Assembly: GCF_024868665.1 (NCBI RefSeq)
Contig: NC_079904.1
Location: 1,418,221-1,482,220 of the forward strand
Direction: 5' to 3'
Source of the DNA: Triplophysa rosa
Lineage: Eukaryota; Chordata; Actinopteri; Cypriniformes; Nemacheilidae
DNA length: 64,000 bases
Below are positions 1 through 11,199 of the stretch, piece by piece (position 1 is the stretch's first letter; each line of letters begins with the position of its first letter). A program made the translations under genes and the position numbers. The notes below the pieces were generated by a model. That model saw nothing but the letters and a program-made list of their open reading frames with translations. It searched no databases and was not told the DNA's origin.

Positions 1-3000
1 TAGCTCCCGAGGTGAACCTGAGCGCCGTCAGCAGTAAAGAGCCGCAGAGATCCGTCCTCTTCAATAACTGCAAGGTTAAACGCACTCGCTTAGCAAATGT
101 TTCTTGTTGAGAAGCGTGTGGGTCAACACATCTCTGTGTGTCAGTAGAAGCTGGAAGTGACGGTGACGGAAGATTTCCTGGAGTTTGTGACGGACGGCGC
201 GGTGGCTGTTGAGGTTTATGGTCACAAGCAGTCAAACCCGCGCAGAAATCTGGCACTCTGGGATGTGGGGGTGATTCAGTCGAAGAGTCGCTCGCTCCGA
301 GAGAGGCACAACATCAACAACTATTTCATCTTCTAGTGCACATTATTCTCGGCTTTCATCTCCGGGTTTTTCATCGGCTGTGTGTGTTGTGCAGGTGGAG
401 TGAGGTGACGCGCAGGCTGGAGCTCTGGGTGCAGATTCTGGAGCTGAATGATGTAGGAGAGTTTGTGCCGGTGGAAGTTCAAGCAGCTAAAGATGTCCAT
501 ACGGGAGGAATCTTTCAACTGAAACAGGTGTGTGTGTGTGTGTGTGTGTGTGTACTTAAAGTGATAGTTCACCCAAAAAGGACAATTCTGTCATCGTTTA
601 CTCACCCTTGAGTTGTTCCAAATTTTTTTGTTCCGATGAACACAGAGAAAGATAATTGGAAGAATGCTTGTAACCAAACAGATCTTGGCCAACATTGACT
701 ACCATAGTAGAAAAATGTATTTGTTTGAATGAACACAAAAGAAGATATTTTGAAGAATGTAGGAAAGCAAACAGTTCTGGGGCACTTTTGACTTTTGAGT
801 CAATGATGGCCAAGAACTGTTTGGTGACACGCATTCTTCCAAATATCTTTCTCTGTGTTCTTCAAAACAAAGCAATGTATACAGATTTGGAACAACTCGA
901 GACATTCATTTTTGGGTGAACTGTCCCTTTAACTGTATTTCAGGGACATGTTTGTACCCAAAAGTGAGCAAAACAGAAGCAAAAGCTCTTTTTGGGGTCA
1001 CAGTATTAATAACTAGCAGGAGCTGTGTGTACAATTTGGGTTGTTTGTCAAAACAATATGTGCAGCCATGGAAAAAGAGACCATTCCAGATTTTCATGTA
1101 ATCATCATTTCTAGATGTATTGTGGTCATTCCAGTCCAGCGTCTGTTGAATTTCAATCAAATCAGACCTCAGGAGTGACACAAAGTCCTCCAACAGCAAC
1201 GTGAAAGACTGACACAAGACACATGAAATCTGTGATCAAAATACAGGTTATCACATTCAAAAATAGTTTTAAACACATGTAGAAATATTACAGTTGTGTT
1301 GCTTCAAAGTGAATCTGAACTTGTTTTCTTTGCAGCATTTGAGGTCTGAAAAATACAGAGCATCTTTTCTGTTGTTTTCACTTGTTTCTTGTTTCTCCAG
1401 TTTTCATTTTCTGCAAAGAAATGCAGATAGAAATAATATTTTGATTTGAGATTTGGGAGAAATATTGTTAGTAGTTCACAGACCTATAAACAGTCAATTA
1501 AGAAAAAATGAAAATAATTTTGAGCTAGTCTCTTAATTGTTTCCGTGGCTGTATATGAAGAGATTAATGTTACTTAGAAACTGTAAAAATGAAATGTTTT
1601 TGGTTTGGTCCACCAGAGGGCCTCAAGATGACTTCAAATGATTTCAAAAAGGCCAAAACAAGCATTGAAATAAACTTAATGCTACTAAAAAAACAATATA
1701 CAGTATAGGCAATTCCAGTGTTTATATTTGACTAAACCCTTGTTGATAGACTTTTAACATCAGAAAAAGATCAGTCTATGCACAAGTTTTCTATTTAAAA
1801 AAAAAAGGAAATAAACCTGCGTTATGGACGTGACAAAAAAAGGACACGGTTTTTGGGAGACGATCAACTTTGTAAGATTTTTGTAAATTAAAATGCGCAA
1901 ACCTGAAGCAATTATACCCAACAAATAGTGATGGGATTCCTCTTTATAGAACAAAACACAGTTGCTTAATTTTATGAGGACTATGGACCGTTATGGATGT
2001 GACAATCCTGAAAATGGCGCTTACCTGATTATGAAAAATAAAACAACTGCTCTAAAAACTTAGAGAGACCTCACGTGGATATTTAAACCACCACATGTTA
2101 ATATCTGTGCTGTTAGTGAAGTAAAAACCTGGTAAAAAACGATTTTTCATGGTAAGGTTGACATTTTCACAGAATAGCCCATAAATCTTAGTGGTTGGTT
2201 CTTTATATAATGAAGACATGAATAATGAGATGTCCAAGCTCCGAATGATGTTATGGGTAGAGATTGTGAATGGTGGGTGTTGATTATAATCGCTGGATCT
2301 GGTGTGTGTGTGTTTAGGGTCAGACGCGGCGTGTTCAGGTGGCCGTGCGTTCAGTTCAGGATTCTGGCACCATGCCGCTCATCACAGATTCTGTGCTCAA
2401 CATCTCCATCGGTAACGTGGAGGTCCATCACATCCAGCCTGGCAGAACCACACCGAGGGTAAAACCTTCATTTAATGATAATCCTTCAAAGACCGTCATC
2501 ATTTATTCATCATCACGTCCTTCTGAACCTCCGTCTTCTGCCTTTCTTGTTTCGCAGGCGGGAGATAAAGACGCAGACAGTTATCAGGTACAGACCTGTC
2601 TGTTTCAACTCGCAGCGCTCTTCTGCTCCCGCTCAGGGTTTTAAGGACTTTCTGTGTGTTCCGAACCGCAGGAAGTGGATCTGGAGAGACTCCGAGCGCA
2701 GTGGCTGACGGCTCTAGCCAAACGCCAGGAATGTCTGGACCGCCGTCTCCAGGAACTGGTCTGCAAGCAGGGTAAGTCTCCGGGCACACGTGCCGGTCTG
2801 TCAGCGTCGTGTTAGATGTCCGAGATTTAAGAAGGCCGTGTTGTCTGGCCGCGCGTAGATAAATCTGAGGAAGACGTGGAGAGCGAGTCTCGGCTCCTGG
2901 AGTGTCGACTGACGCTCACCGAGGAGAGAAACGCTGGGATGGTGCCGTCTGCTGGCAGCGGGATCCCGGGAGCTCCAGCGGAGTGGTGAGCGTCTGTGTT

Positions 3001-4239
3001 CAGCGACTCGCCGAGCTCAGATCGACTTCTCTCTCACGTGTGCTGTCTCCGCAGGGTTCCTGCTCCAGCGATGGAGACTCACGTCCCTGTCATCTTCCTC
3101 AATCTGAGAGGTACATGTTTGCCCTTTTCAAAGATTTCACCTCATCCGAGAAATCCCGTCACTTACGTTTGTGTTTGGATCCGCAGCCGACGACCTCCAC
3201 GATCATCTCTCCACTCCTCCAGCTGGAGGTCAGGATGCTGTTTTGAGCAGAGAGGACAAGGAGGATTTCATGGACTTGCAGATCGTCCGACACTACGAGA
3301 ACGAGGTAATGAGTCCGCATCCTGACGCTCGGTGAAGCCAGACACGTTCTGACGTCACTCTCTCTCGCAGGTGAAGGCTGAGGCATCGTGGGATTGCACG
3401 GTTCACGAGTGTCCTGAGCTGAGTCGAGCGGGCGCTCGGGAACACCGAGTTTATCTCACCGTCTGCACCGGCGTTCTGCTCAGCCACCCGGCGCGCATGC
3501 AGCTCGTCCTGCGCAAACGCATCTGCGTCAACCTCACCGCACGACAGGTCTGACGTTCACCACGGGCGTTTGATGTTTCTGTGATTTGAGATTTGATCGG
3601 GATGATGTGATTGTGCAGGGTTTCGCTCAGAGTCTTCTCAGGAGGATTTCACATCGCAGCTCGGTTCACAGCTGTGGAGTCACGTTTGACGTGGTCTCCA
3701 ACATTCCAGGGGTACGTCGAGGCTCTCTGAATTCTGTGCATTTGGCTTTTGTCTGCACGCTGAAGAGATGTTTTGTCGTTGGCGTACAGGACATGCAGAG
3801 CTCAGAGGACAGAGAGACGCTGGCGAGACTGGCCACCAGCGCTGAGAACTCCAGCGCTCACAGTGAGGCTGCCATCGAGAAATATCTGAGGAGTGTGTTA
3901 GCTGTGGAGAACGTGCTGACGCTGGACCGCCTCAGACAGGTGTGTGCGCACATCTCCATCGTGTGTGTCGTGTGTTATACTGCATGTTTTTATGCATGTG
4001 GAATGTTTGCGTTGTGTGTGAATTCAGGAGGTTTCAGTGCGGGAGCATCTGTCAGAAAAAGGAAAAATCCCCAAACGTGCCGTCAGCTCACCCAGTGTAA
4101 ACCGAGTAAGACGCACATACACGCACACAAACACACACGCACACGTTACACACAAAACACACGAATCACACACTCACACATTACACACAAACACACGAAT
4201 CACACACGCACTCACACACACACACATTACACACACGTG

Positions 4240-4275
<36 letters not shown>

Positions 4276-7200
4276 GTGCACGCACACACACACCACACAC
4301 ACATTACACACAAACAACGAATCACACACATACACACATGCTACAGATACACACACACACACACACACATACACACACATGATACACACAAACACACGTA
4401 GATCACACACGCACTCACAATCATCACACAATGTGCACTATCACACCACACACAACAAACACTCAACACAGAACATCACACACAGTTTTATCTCGTCATT
4501 GGCTGCCACTCACACACATTACACACAACACACATTACACACAATGCTGACAGATTCATGCCACAGGAGGATCAAATAGCAAATTTGCACGCACAACACA
4601 CAAGCACACACCACACACTATTTGCACACAAACACAGGACTCGAATGATATTGGAGATCTTATATGTACTTGAGTGTTTAATTTAGTTGCTTGGGCTGAC
4701 TTCAACAAGTGTTACACGAAATCACACCGCAACTTCACACACATTACACACACACCACACAAATTACACACACATGATTACAGCACACGTGCACGCACAC
4801 CAAACACCAGTTTACATAACACAAACATCAGTGTATACGAATCCACAACACACACGTGCACGCACACACACACACACACATTACACACAAACACGAATCA
4901 CACACGCACTCACACACATTACACACACATGATACACACACGCGCACGCACACACAAACACACACACACACATTACATACACACGAAACACAAACACATT
5001 CTGTGTCTGTATGTTTCAGCTGTCTGGCAGCAGGAAAGATCTGATCGACAGCCAGAACCCAGAAGAACACAGAGTAAGAAAAGCATTCACCTGTTTCTGT
5101 TGAAGATTTCTTTATCAGTAACACAAATCCATCAACTATTCTATGAATTACATTTAAAAAATGATCAAGAACATGTTTTAACACATCAAGTCCTATTGAA
5201 GGCAGAATGACATTTAGGTAACACTTTACAGTAAATGTCCAGATGTTAACATAAACTAACAATAAACGATCCATCTGCAGCATTTATCTCACACATTCAT
5301 TCACATGAACATTTATAACATTAGCAAAAAATCTGGAAAAACGCTATTGCTCATTGTTCATGTTAGCTAATGCATGACACCTTATTATAAAGTGTTACAA
5401 AAATGAAAAAGAATCGGGATTAATGTGACGTAAGCAGATATTTTCCACTTCCCAAATTCACATGATCATTATGCCTCATTCTCATAACCCCTGTTCAGAT
5501 TGTGTTTTATCGGGATGGATTCATTTAATCGCTGTCTAAATCTTGATTGTTGTTGTTTTTCTCCCATCACTTGCTTTTGTATTTTTGGGGTTCATAGGGT
5601 AACATGCTCAAACATCCGCAGTAAATGTATCTTCATGCAGATTTATATTCCCAGCTGTCCTCATGAAAAACATTGACCGTCTGAAAGGGCTGTAGTTGTA
5701 TTTGTTACTGAAGTTGCGTATTGCACGTTTCGTTTTGAGTTTTGGCAACCGTCTGTTCAGTCACATGTTGTGTTTGTCAGGTTCCTGTGTTAACATCATC
5801 CACATGGTCCACAAAGAGTTCCTCACATTCACCATCATCACACACCCAAAGTCCCGAGTCAGGTAAAACATCTTAAGTTGGTTCTCTTCCTTGAGAGATG
5901 AGATGAATGTCACATCACTGTGAGTTTTACTGAACTCAAGCAAAACAAAACAAAAAATAGCTGGAATGTTTCGAACCATGGTTGGGTAAAATATGAGGAA
6001 CCCAACCGCTGGTTCAAATGAATCTTGAACGTGTCGATATTCGACCCAATCGCTATCCAGGAAAGGTTCATTTAAACCAGCCGTCGATTTAAAATGAATC
6101 TCCAGTTACTAACAATCCTCAGAAACTACAGAAATGTACTTTCCCATCATTTCCCATGTTGCGTGACATCTTGAGCTTCGTTTGTACGGTGTTTGTGTGG
6201 TTCGTGCCCATCACTGCTCGGCTTCAGCGGTTTTCTGTCTATATTTGTGTATTTCTCTGTTGCCTTTGCACTTTTGTACTCGGATGAGTTTGCTGCTTCT
6301 CTTGTCGCTCTCTCGGTCTCTGTTTCTTGAACCCGTGTCACTGTCCCTGCAGGTGTCTCGGGATCAGCTGCATCTTATTTTTCCCCAGTTAAAGCTCTCG
6401 TGGCTCCAGTGCCCAAGATGTTCATGTCTCTGTTATCTAAGAAAGAAGAGAAGAAAGATCCGTCACCACCGGCTGTCTTTGAGCAGGTGACATATCTCCC
6501 GTTGCTTCATCCATCAGTGTTTTTGATTTATTCATAGAAAATGTTGGCTTGTTATTGTGTTTGAATATATTTTTTGGATTCAATGATTATAAATTAATTC
6601 ACACATTTGCAGTCAACAGTCGAAAGATTTTTGCCAAATATATTTAAGACATTTAAAAATCTTTTTTTTCCCTTTGAATTTGTCTTAGAATCTACCCCGC
6701 ATTGTTGTACAGTCTGTTAGTCTCGAGGACCTCAGCAGCTGTCAGCAGGTAAATCTCTTTGTTTAGCGCTTAAATCAGAGCAATAACAATGATATAACCA
6801 TCATACATGTTTGACTTGTTTTTTTCTGATCGATGGTTTGTTGGTTTATTTTTGGATGGTTGTTCTTTTCTCATCTCCAACACGTGCATACACAGACACA
6901 AACATTAACATCTGCCTTGACCAAAATATTATGTATAGTCACATTTTAGAAGTATTAAAATCTTTAATTGCAATCTCTGAACTTGTGCACTTGTGAAAAC
7001 GTCACTGAAGTTTTACATTAAAAACACAACAGGCTCCTGCAGATGCTCTCCCAGCCGGCCAATCAGAGTCTGCGTCATACGTCCCAATTATTTCTGTCAT
7101 TACTGACCGCAGTGACGTCACTGAAGAATCGGATGTTCCTTTAGAAACAACCACTGATGTTCAGATGGTATGTGACATCTTAAAATATACTTTCATATAC

Positions 7201-8491
7201 TTTGTGTTCGGTCTATTCAGTTCTTCTCTTACTGTATCTGTTCCTGCTGATCTTCTCAGGGTGCAGCTGTGGAGACGTCACGTTCAGAAACGCCCCCTCC
7301 TGCCCATTCAGAGGTTGAAGAGGTTCCACAGTCTTCTGTTTCTCCTGCGGATGAAAGTGTTCCACCTCAAGAGTTCGACGAGGATCCACCTTCTGTTCTC
7401 GCGGAGGCCGAGGATCCCAAGCAAAGCCCGGCTGCTGATTCCACAAACAGTCCTGTCAGTGATGTCTCCAGCGGATACATCTCCACAAGCGTCTCCACAG
7501 CGACGCTCTCCGAATCGGTCATCTTGGATGAGAGTGAAATGGGCAAATCTACAGAAGCCGAACCAGAGGCGAGCACTGAGGTTCTGTCGGCGACGAGCAC
7601 ATCGCCAGAAGACCAGACACCGCTTAAACCTGCCAGCCTAGAACACGGAGAACAGACTTCTACAGACGTCCAGAGAGCATCAGAAGAACACGGTCGGGTG
7701 TCTCCTCCAGCCGAACGTCCTCAAGAAAACGCGGTTCCTTCATCTTCAGGTGCAGAAAACACAAACCCGTCAAAACCTTTCGCTTCATCGAAATCATCAG
7801 AGCCATCAGTTCCTCCACCGCAGCCGTCTGCAAACATCCATCCATCCAAACCTGAGCAACACCGAAAGTCTCTTTCTGCCTCCACCGGCAATCCTTTCCA
7901 CATCCAGAGAGTGAAGACATCAGGCCTGAAGTCTTTCGGAGGCATCCTGCACGAGGACGCTAAAGATAAAGACAGCCACTCTTTATCAACATTGAGTTTA
8001 TCTCAGGAGACACTGGAGATCCTGTCCGATTCAGAGGAAGGCCTTGACGCTCCGCTTCCCGATTGGCTGAAGGAGGGGGAATACGTCACCGTGGGTACCA
8101 ATAAAACCGGAACGGTCCGTTACGTTGGGCCGACCGACTTTGCGAAGGGTGTTTGGGTCGGAGTGGAGCTCGATGTTCCTGCAGGTACGTTGTTCGCTTT
8201 AAATCTTACATCAGTACAGACGCCTGTGCAGTACTGTGTGTTGTGTTTTTATTTCAAGGTAAAAATGACGGTTCGGTCGGCGGCCGCCAATATTTCCACT
8301 GTAACCCCGGATATGGCGTTCTCGTGAGACCGGATCGAGTCACGAAAGCCACGGGTACGGCTAAAAGACAGAGACAGAAGCGGCAGCAGAACCTGTCAGG
8401 ATCCAGTCCAAACCTGGCAGCCCTCACAGAGCTGGCCAAAGGAGACGGTGGCGGACGGAAGGGAGACAACAGGAAGTCTTGGGTTAGCTGA
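1..8491 (+). CDS. kif13b: Kinesin family member 13B, C-terminal part (5' end outside the window)
   Basis: Plus-end kinesin-3 motor (GAKIN) that carries DLG-type scaffold and phosphoinositide cargo; the motor and FHA domains lie upstream of the window. Twenty exons were placed by splice sites and frame: 1-74 (partial), 148-305, 395-527, 2318-2458, 2558-2587, 2672-2771, 2859-2985, 3055-3110, 3187-3305, 3371-3547, 3619-3711, 3790-3939, 4028-4105, 5020-5073, 5781-5862, 6353-6486, 6689-6748, 7033-7167, 7260-8184 and 8259-8491. They join in one frame for about 1018 residues, roughly the last 55% of the 1.8-kilo-residue family length. The stalk/tail blocks 'ELWVQILEL', '[12 protein letters not shown]' and '[11 protein letters not shown]' are recognisable. 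A Ser/Pro/Glu-rich low-complexity stretch fills exon 19. A CAP-Gly domain with the GKNDG motif spans the last intron, and the protein ends 'RKSWVS', typical of KIF13B and not of KIF13A. The 305/306 donor is GC, not GT. Confidence 0.95.
528..2317 (+). other. kif13b intron holding a TG repeat and an Angel-like MITE
   Basis: Intron between the exon ending 'GGIFQLKQ' and the exon starting 'GQTRRVQV'. It opens with a (TG)n tract at 528-552 and then a TTAA-bounded MITE at 556-932. The remaining 1.4 kb is AT-rich with no coding pattern. A CTCF-like motif sits at 1610-1624. Confidence 0.6.
556..932. mobile_element. Angel-like MITE, full length
   Basis: Inverted-repeat element bounded by TTAA. The left end reads TTAAAGTGATAGTTCACCC and the right end GGGTGAACTGTCCCTTTAA. 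The interior is made of diverged inverted copies of one module ('GTTCTGTTGAACACAAAG'-like), so the element folds back on itself. This is the usual form of the abundant cypriniform Angel-type MITE; the family name is from general knowledge and was not checked against a library. Confidence 0.8.
4106..4990. repeat. CA-rich compound microsatellite/minisatellite in a kif13b intron
   Basis: Almost the whole intron between exons 4028-4105 and 5020-5073 is (CA)n interrupted by recurring variants. A longer unit, roughly ACATTACACACAAACACACG followed by AATCACACACGCACTC, returns near 4170, 4300 and 4885, giving a higher-order pattern. A CA-poor spacer lies at about 4560-4730. Long His/Thr-rich or Cys/Val-rich reading frames across it are artefacts of the repeat. 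Confidence 0.9.
5217..5398. mobile_element. Short MITE with GGTAACACTTTAC ends
   Basis: Left end GGTAACACTTTACAG and right end AAAGTGTTAC are inverted; the interior is AT-rich. It lies in a kif13b intron. The termini match those of the much longer foldback elements at 41393 and 45175. No clear target duplication was found. Confidence 0.6.
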
Positions 8492-8990
8492 AGACGTCTC
8501 TTCAGTGCCACTGTGAGGATTTACTGGTACGACTGCAGGAGATGATTTGGAACACTTCCATTTGCTCATACATATCAACATTACATAGTGCCTTGTGATT
8601 TGAGACTCGATTTCAGCCTCAACGAACAGTATTTGATATTTTGTTTGTTTATGTATATCAGAAAGCATTCTCTTTTTTTAAATGTGTGAAATCAGAATAT
8701 TAACAGAATGTTTTGATCCATCATTTTTAAATTGGATTATATTTTGCTTGCAAACATGTGGCGTTTAATTTATGGAGATTTAAAGTGCCAGACAGTTTTA
8801 TGAGAGAATGTATTTCAAGTGTTAGTCTGGTGGGGTGGTTTTGTATCCTCTCTCGATTGGCTCGGTTCTTTTGTGTTGTTGTCGTCGTCTTTTTAAATGA
8901 GTAATTTATGATCAAATTCCTTTTTATTTATTTCGCAGAGAATTTTATATTGAAATGTTGAATGAATAAACTCTTATATTATTCATATTT
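8492..8990 (+). other. kif13b: kif13b 3' UTR
   Basis: AT-rich non-coding sequence follows the stop codon at 8489-8491. An AATAAA signal lies at 8965-8970, so cleavage is expected near 8985-8995. No other gene is visible here. The end lies only about 100 bp from the inferred end of hmbox1 on the other strand. Confidence 0.7.
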
Positions 8991-9089
8991 CGTATAGTAG
9001 TTTAGATCACGTTGTGTATCTCTGTGTGCGTGTATGAACCTTTAAACCTATTGGACAACAAAACGAACAAGCAAACACACCCTCTGCAT

Positions 9090-11199
9090 CATTAATATAC
9101 TTTTATTCTCCAGAAGATAAAGTACTAAAATAAACAGAAGTTTTAAAAAAAGTCATTTTAAACAAAGAAACTGTACAAAAATGTTCATATATACTATAGT
9201 ATAATTACAGAACAGTCTACTGTCCAAAAAAGGCACTAAATTCTTAAAAGGGAAATACAGATGATTCAGAACAGAAATCAATATCATTATTTGATTCAAC
9301 TGATCTATGTTTCTTTTTACAGTCATGACATGTTTGACAGAGAAAGAAGAGAATGCACCCTGAACAACTGAATTGAAAGCAGCCCCTTTAAACCAGAAGG
9401 GTTCACGAAAAACAAACAAACAAACAACATTTGGTGGTCTGATACAACCCAAAAACTTAAATCACAGACAGTAAATATTCTGCGTCTCTGTGATAATGTG
9501 TCACCGGTGCTTGAAGCGATGCTGTGTAGTTTGGCACGATTTTTGTGTACGGAGGCTTAGAATGGCTCACTTGGAAACACATTCTGTGTGCTGAAGTAAA
9601 CAGCAAAGTCTCAGTTTTCTTTCGATGATAGTTTAAGGTGAGCTAAAACAAAGTGAAATGGCTCTCGTGCTTTTAAAATAGTGTTTTTAGAACGAAGGGG
9701 TGCTTGATTTTCACGTGTATTTGAGACACACATTAACACGAGACTGCTCTGAACAAATAATAGTGTTCGACAATAAAAAATAAAAAAACCTTGATTTAAT
9801 CAACAAAAATGGCATCGTTTCATAAATATCACTTGAATATTTGTACAAGGTAAGATGAGCTTCATTCATGAAACGTGAGCACAATAAATCTGTGTAAATT
9901 TGCATAACAAAGATTTTGATTGGCAGGTGATGAGAACAGCTCTACCAACAATTCGCAAAATTCATCTGCTCCTGCATCATGAATGCGGCCCAAAGAAGGA
10001 ATAAAGTTCATCTAAAATCTCTTCTGAGTTAAATGTGCTACATTTTGGATCCAAGCTTATGTGAGACGAGAGTTCAGACTCTCAGCAGAGAGGAGATACG
10101 CATGAGTCAGTCTGGCTTCTTAACACTTGAGAAATGATATCAACATACAGTAAAAACGAAAGCGTCGTGATGCACTGGCCAAATAAAACAACAGCGAGCG
10201 TGCACGTTTACTCTTCACATCGTGTTTCTGACTGCTGTCATCTTCAGCCGAATGATGTCACGTCTGGACAGACACGGGTAACGTCCCGGTTCTTTTCGCA
10301 TGAATACAAAACAGAAGCTAAATAAATACAAACATAATAACGCTGAACAGTCACTTTGGGTAACGCTGGACATTTAGTGTTAAATAAAGCGCCGTCTCTG
10401 TAAATTGAGGTCTCTCTCTCTCTGCAGGTTCATTTAGAGTCCAGGAGACTTTTGCACAAGGTAACATTCCACTTATAATTCTTAATGCATTAACCAAATC
10501 AAACTGGATCAGGTCACATTACACCCAAAACCATTCTGAAGCACCGTGACATTTTGCATGTGACGCATACTACAGTGGAGAAATACTGTAATCTAGTGCT
10601 TGAACACCACATGGCATGCATGATGGCAGTACAGCGAACACTACGACGCATTACAGTCTTAATTTGCATTACAGTAATGAGATTTGCTGAGGTGAGGGTT
10701 GTTTTTGACAACGCAAATGTCACAATGCAAAACAGCTAAATGCCGCTAAAAACTCGCTTAAGCAAAATGATGTTGTGGTGAAATGTGACCTTGAAGACTT
10801 CTTAACAGCTTTTCACCCAATCACGGTGTGACAAAACGACTCGCGAATCAAATGAAAAGCTGACTGTCGTGGAAATAAAGCATACAGACATCACAATCCG
10901 TCACAGATGCTAAAGCAGAAACTGTATGGAAGTGTTACCGACTGGCCTCTCTCCTGAACGGAGAGTCCGTGAGAACCGATGAAAACACGTTTAGTGGAAT
11001 ATACAGACTGGAAGCACACAAAACTATTCGAGTTACTGGAATGAGGTACGAGGTTTGAGTTCTGCGAGGGTTTGAACGCCGTGTACGTTCAGTGGTTCAG
11101 CAGGAATGTCGAGGTGATATTAGATTCTAAAAGCTTGAGATAAGAGCATTGTTTTGGTCAACTGCCACACACACACACACAGCCCGCTTTATCCCTTCC
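9090..11199 (-). other. hmbox1: hmbox1 3' UTR (inferred)
   Basis: About 2.1 kb of non-coding sequence after the hmbox1 stop (11200-11202, reverse strand). The only well placed polyadenylation signal is TTTATT (AATAAA on the minus strand) at 9102-9107. Long 3' UTRs are usual for this gene, but the end is inferred. A short CA run lies at 11165-11180. No protein-coding pattern is visible. Confidence 0.55.

Noticed and set aside
3586..5283. Long open frames rich in His/Thr or Cys/Val across the CA repeat
   Set aside because: They are translations of (CA)n and (TG)n in a kif13b intron; no family resemblance and they overlap true exons in other frames.
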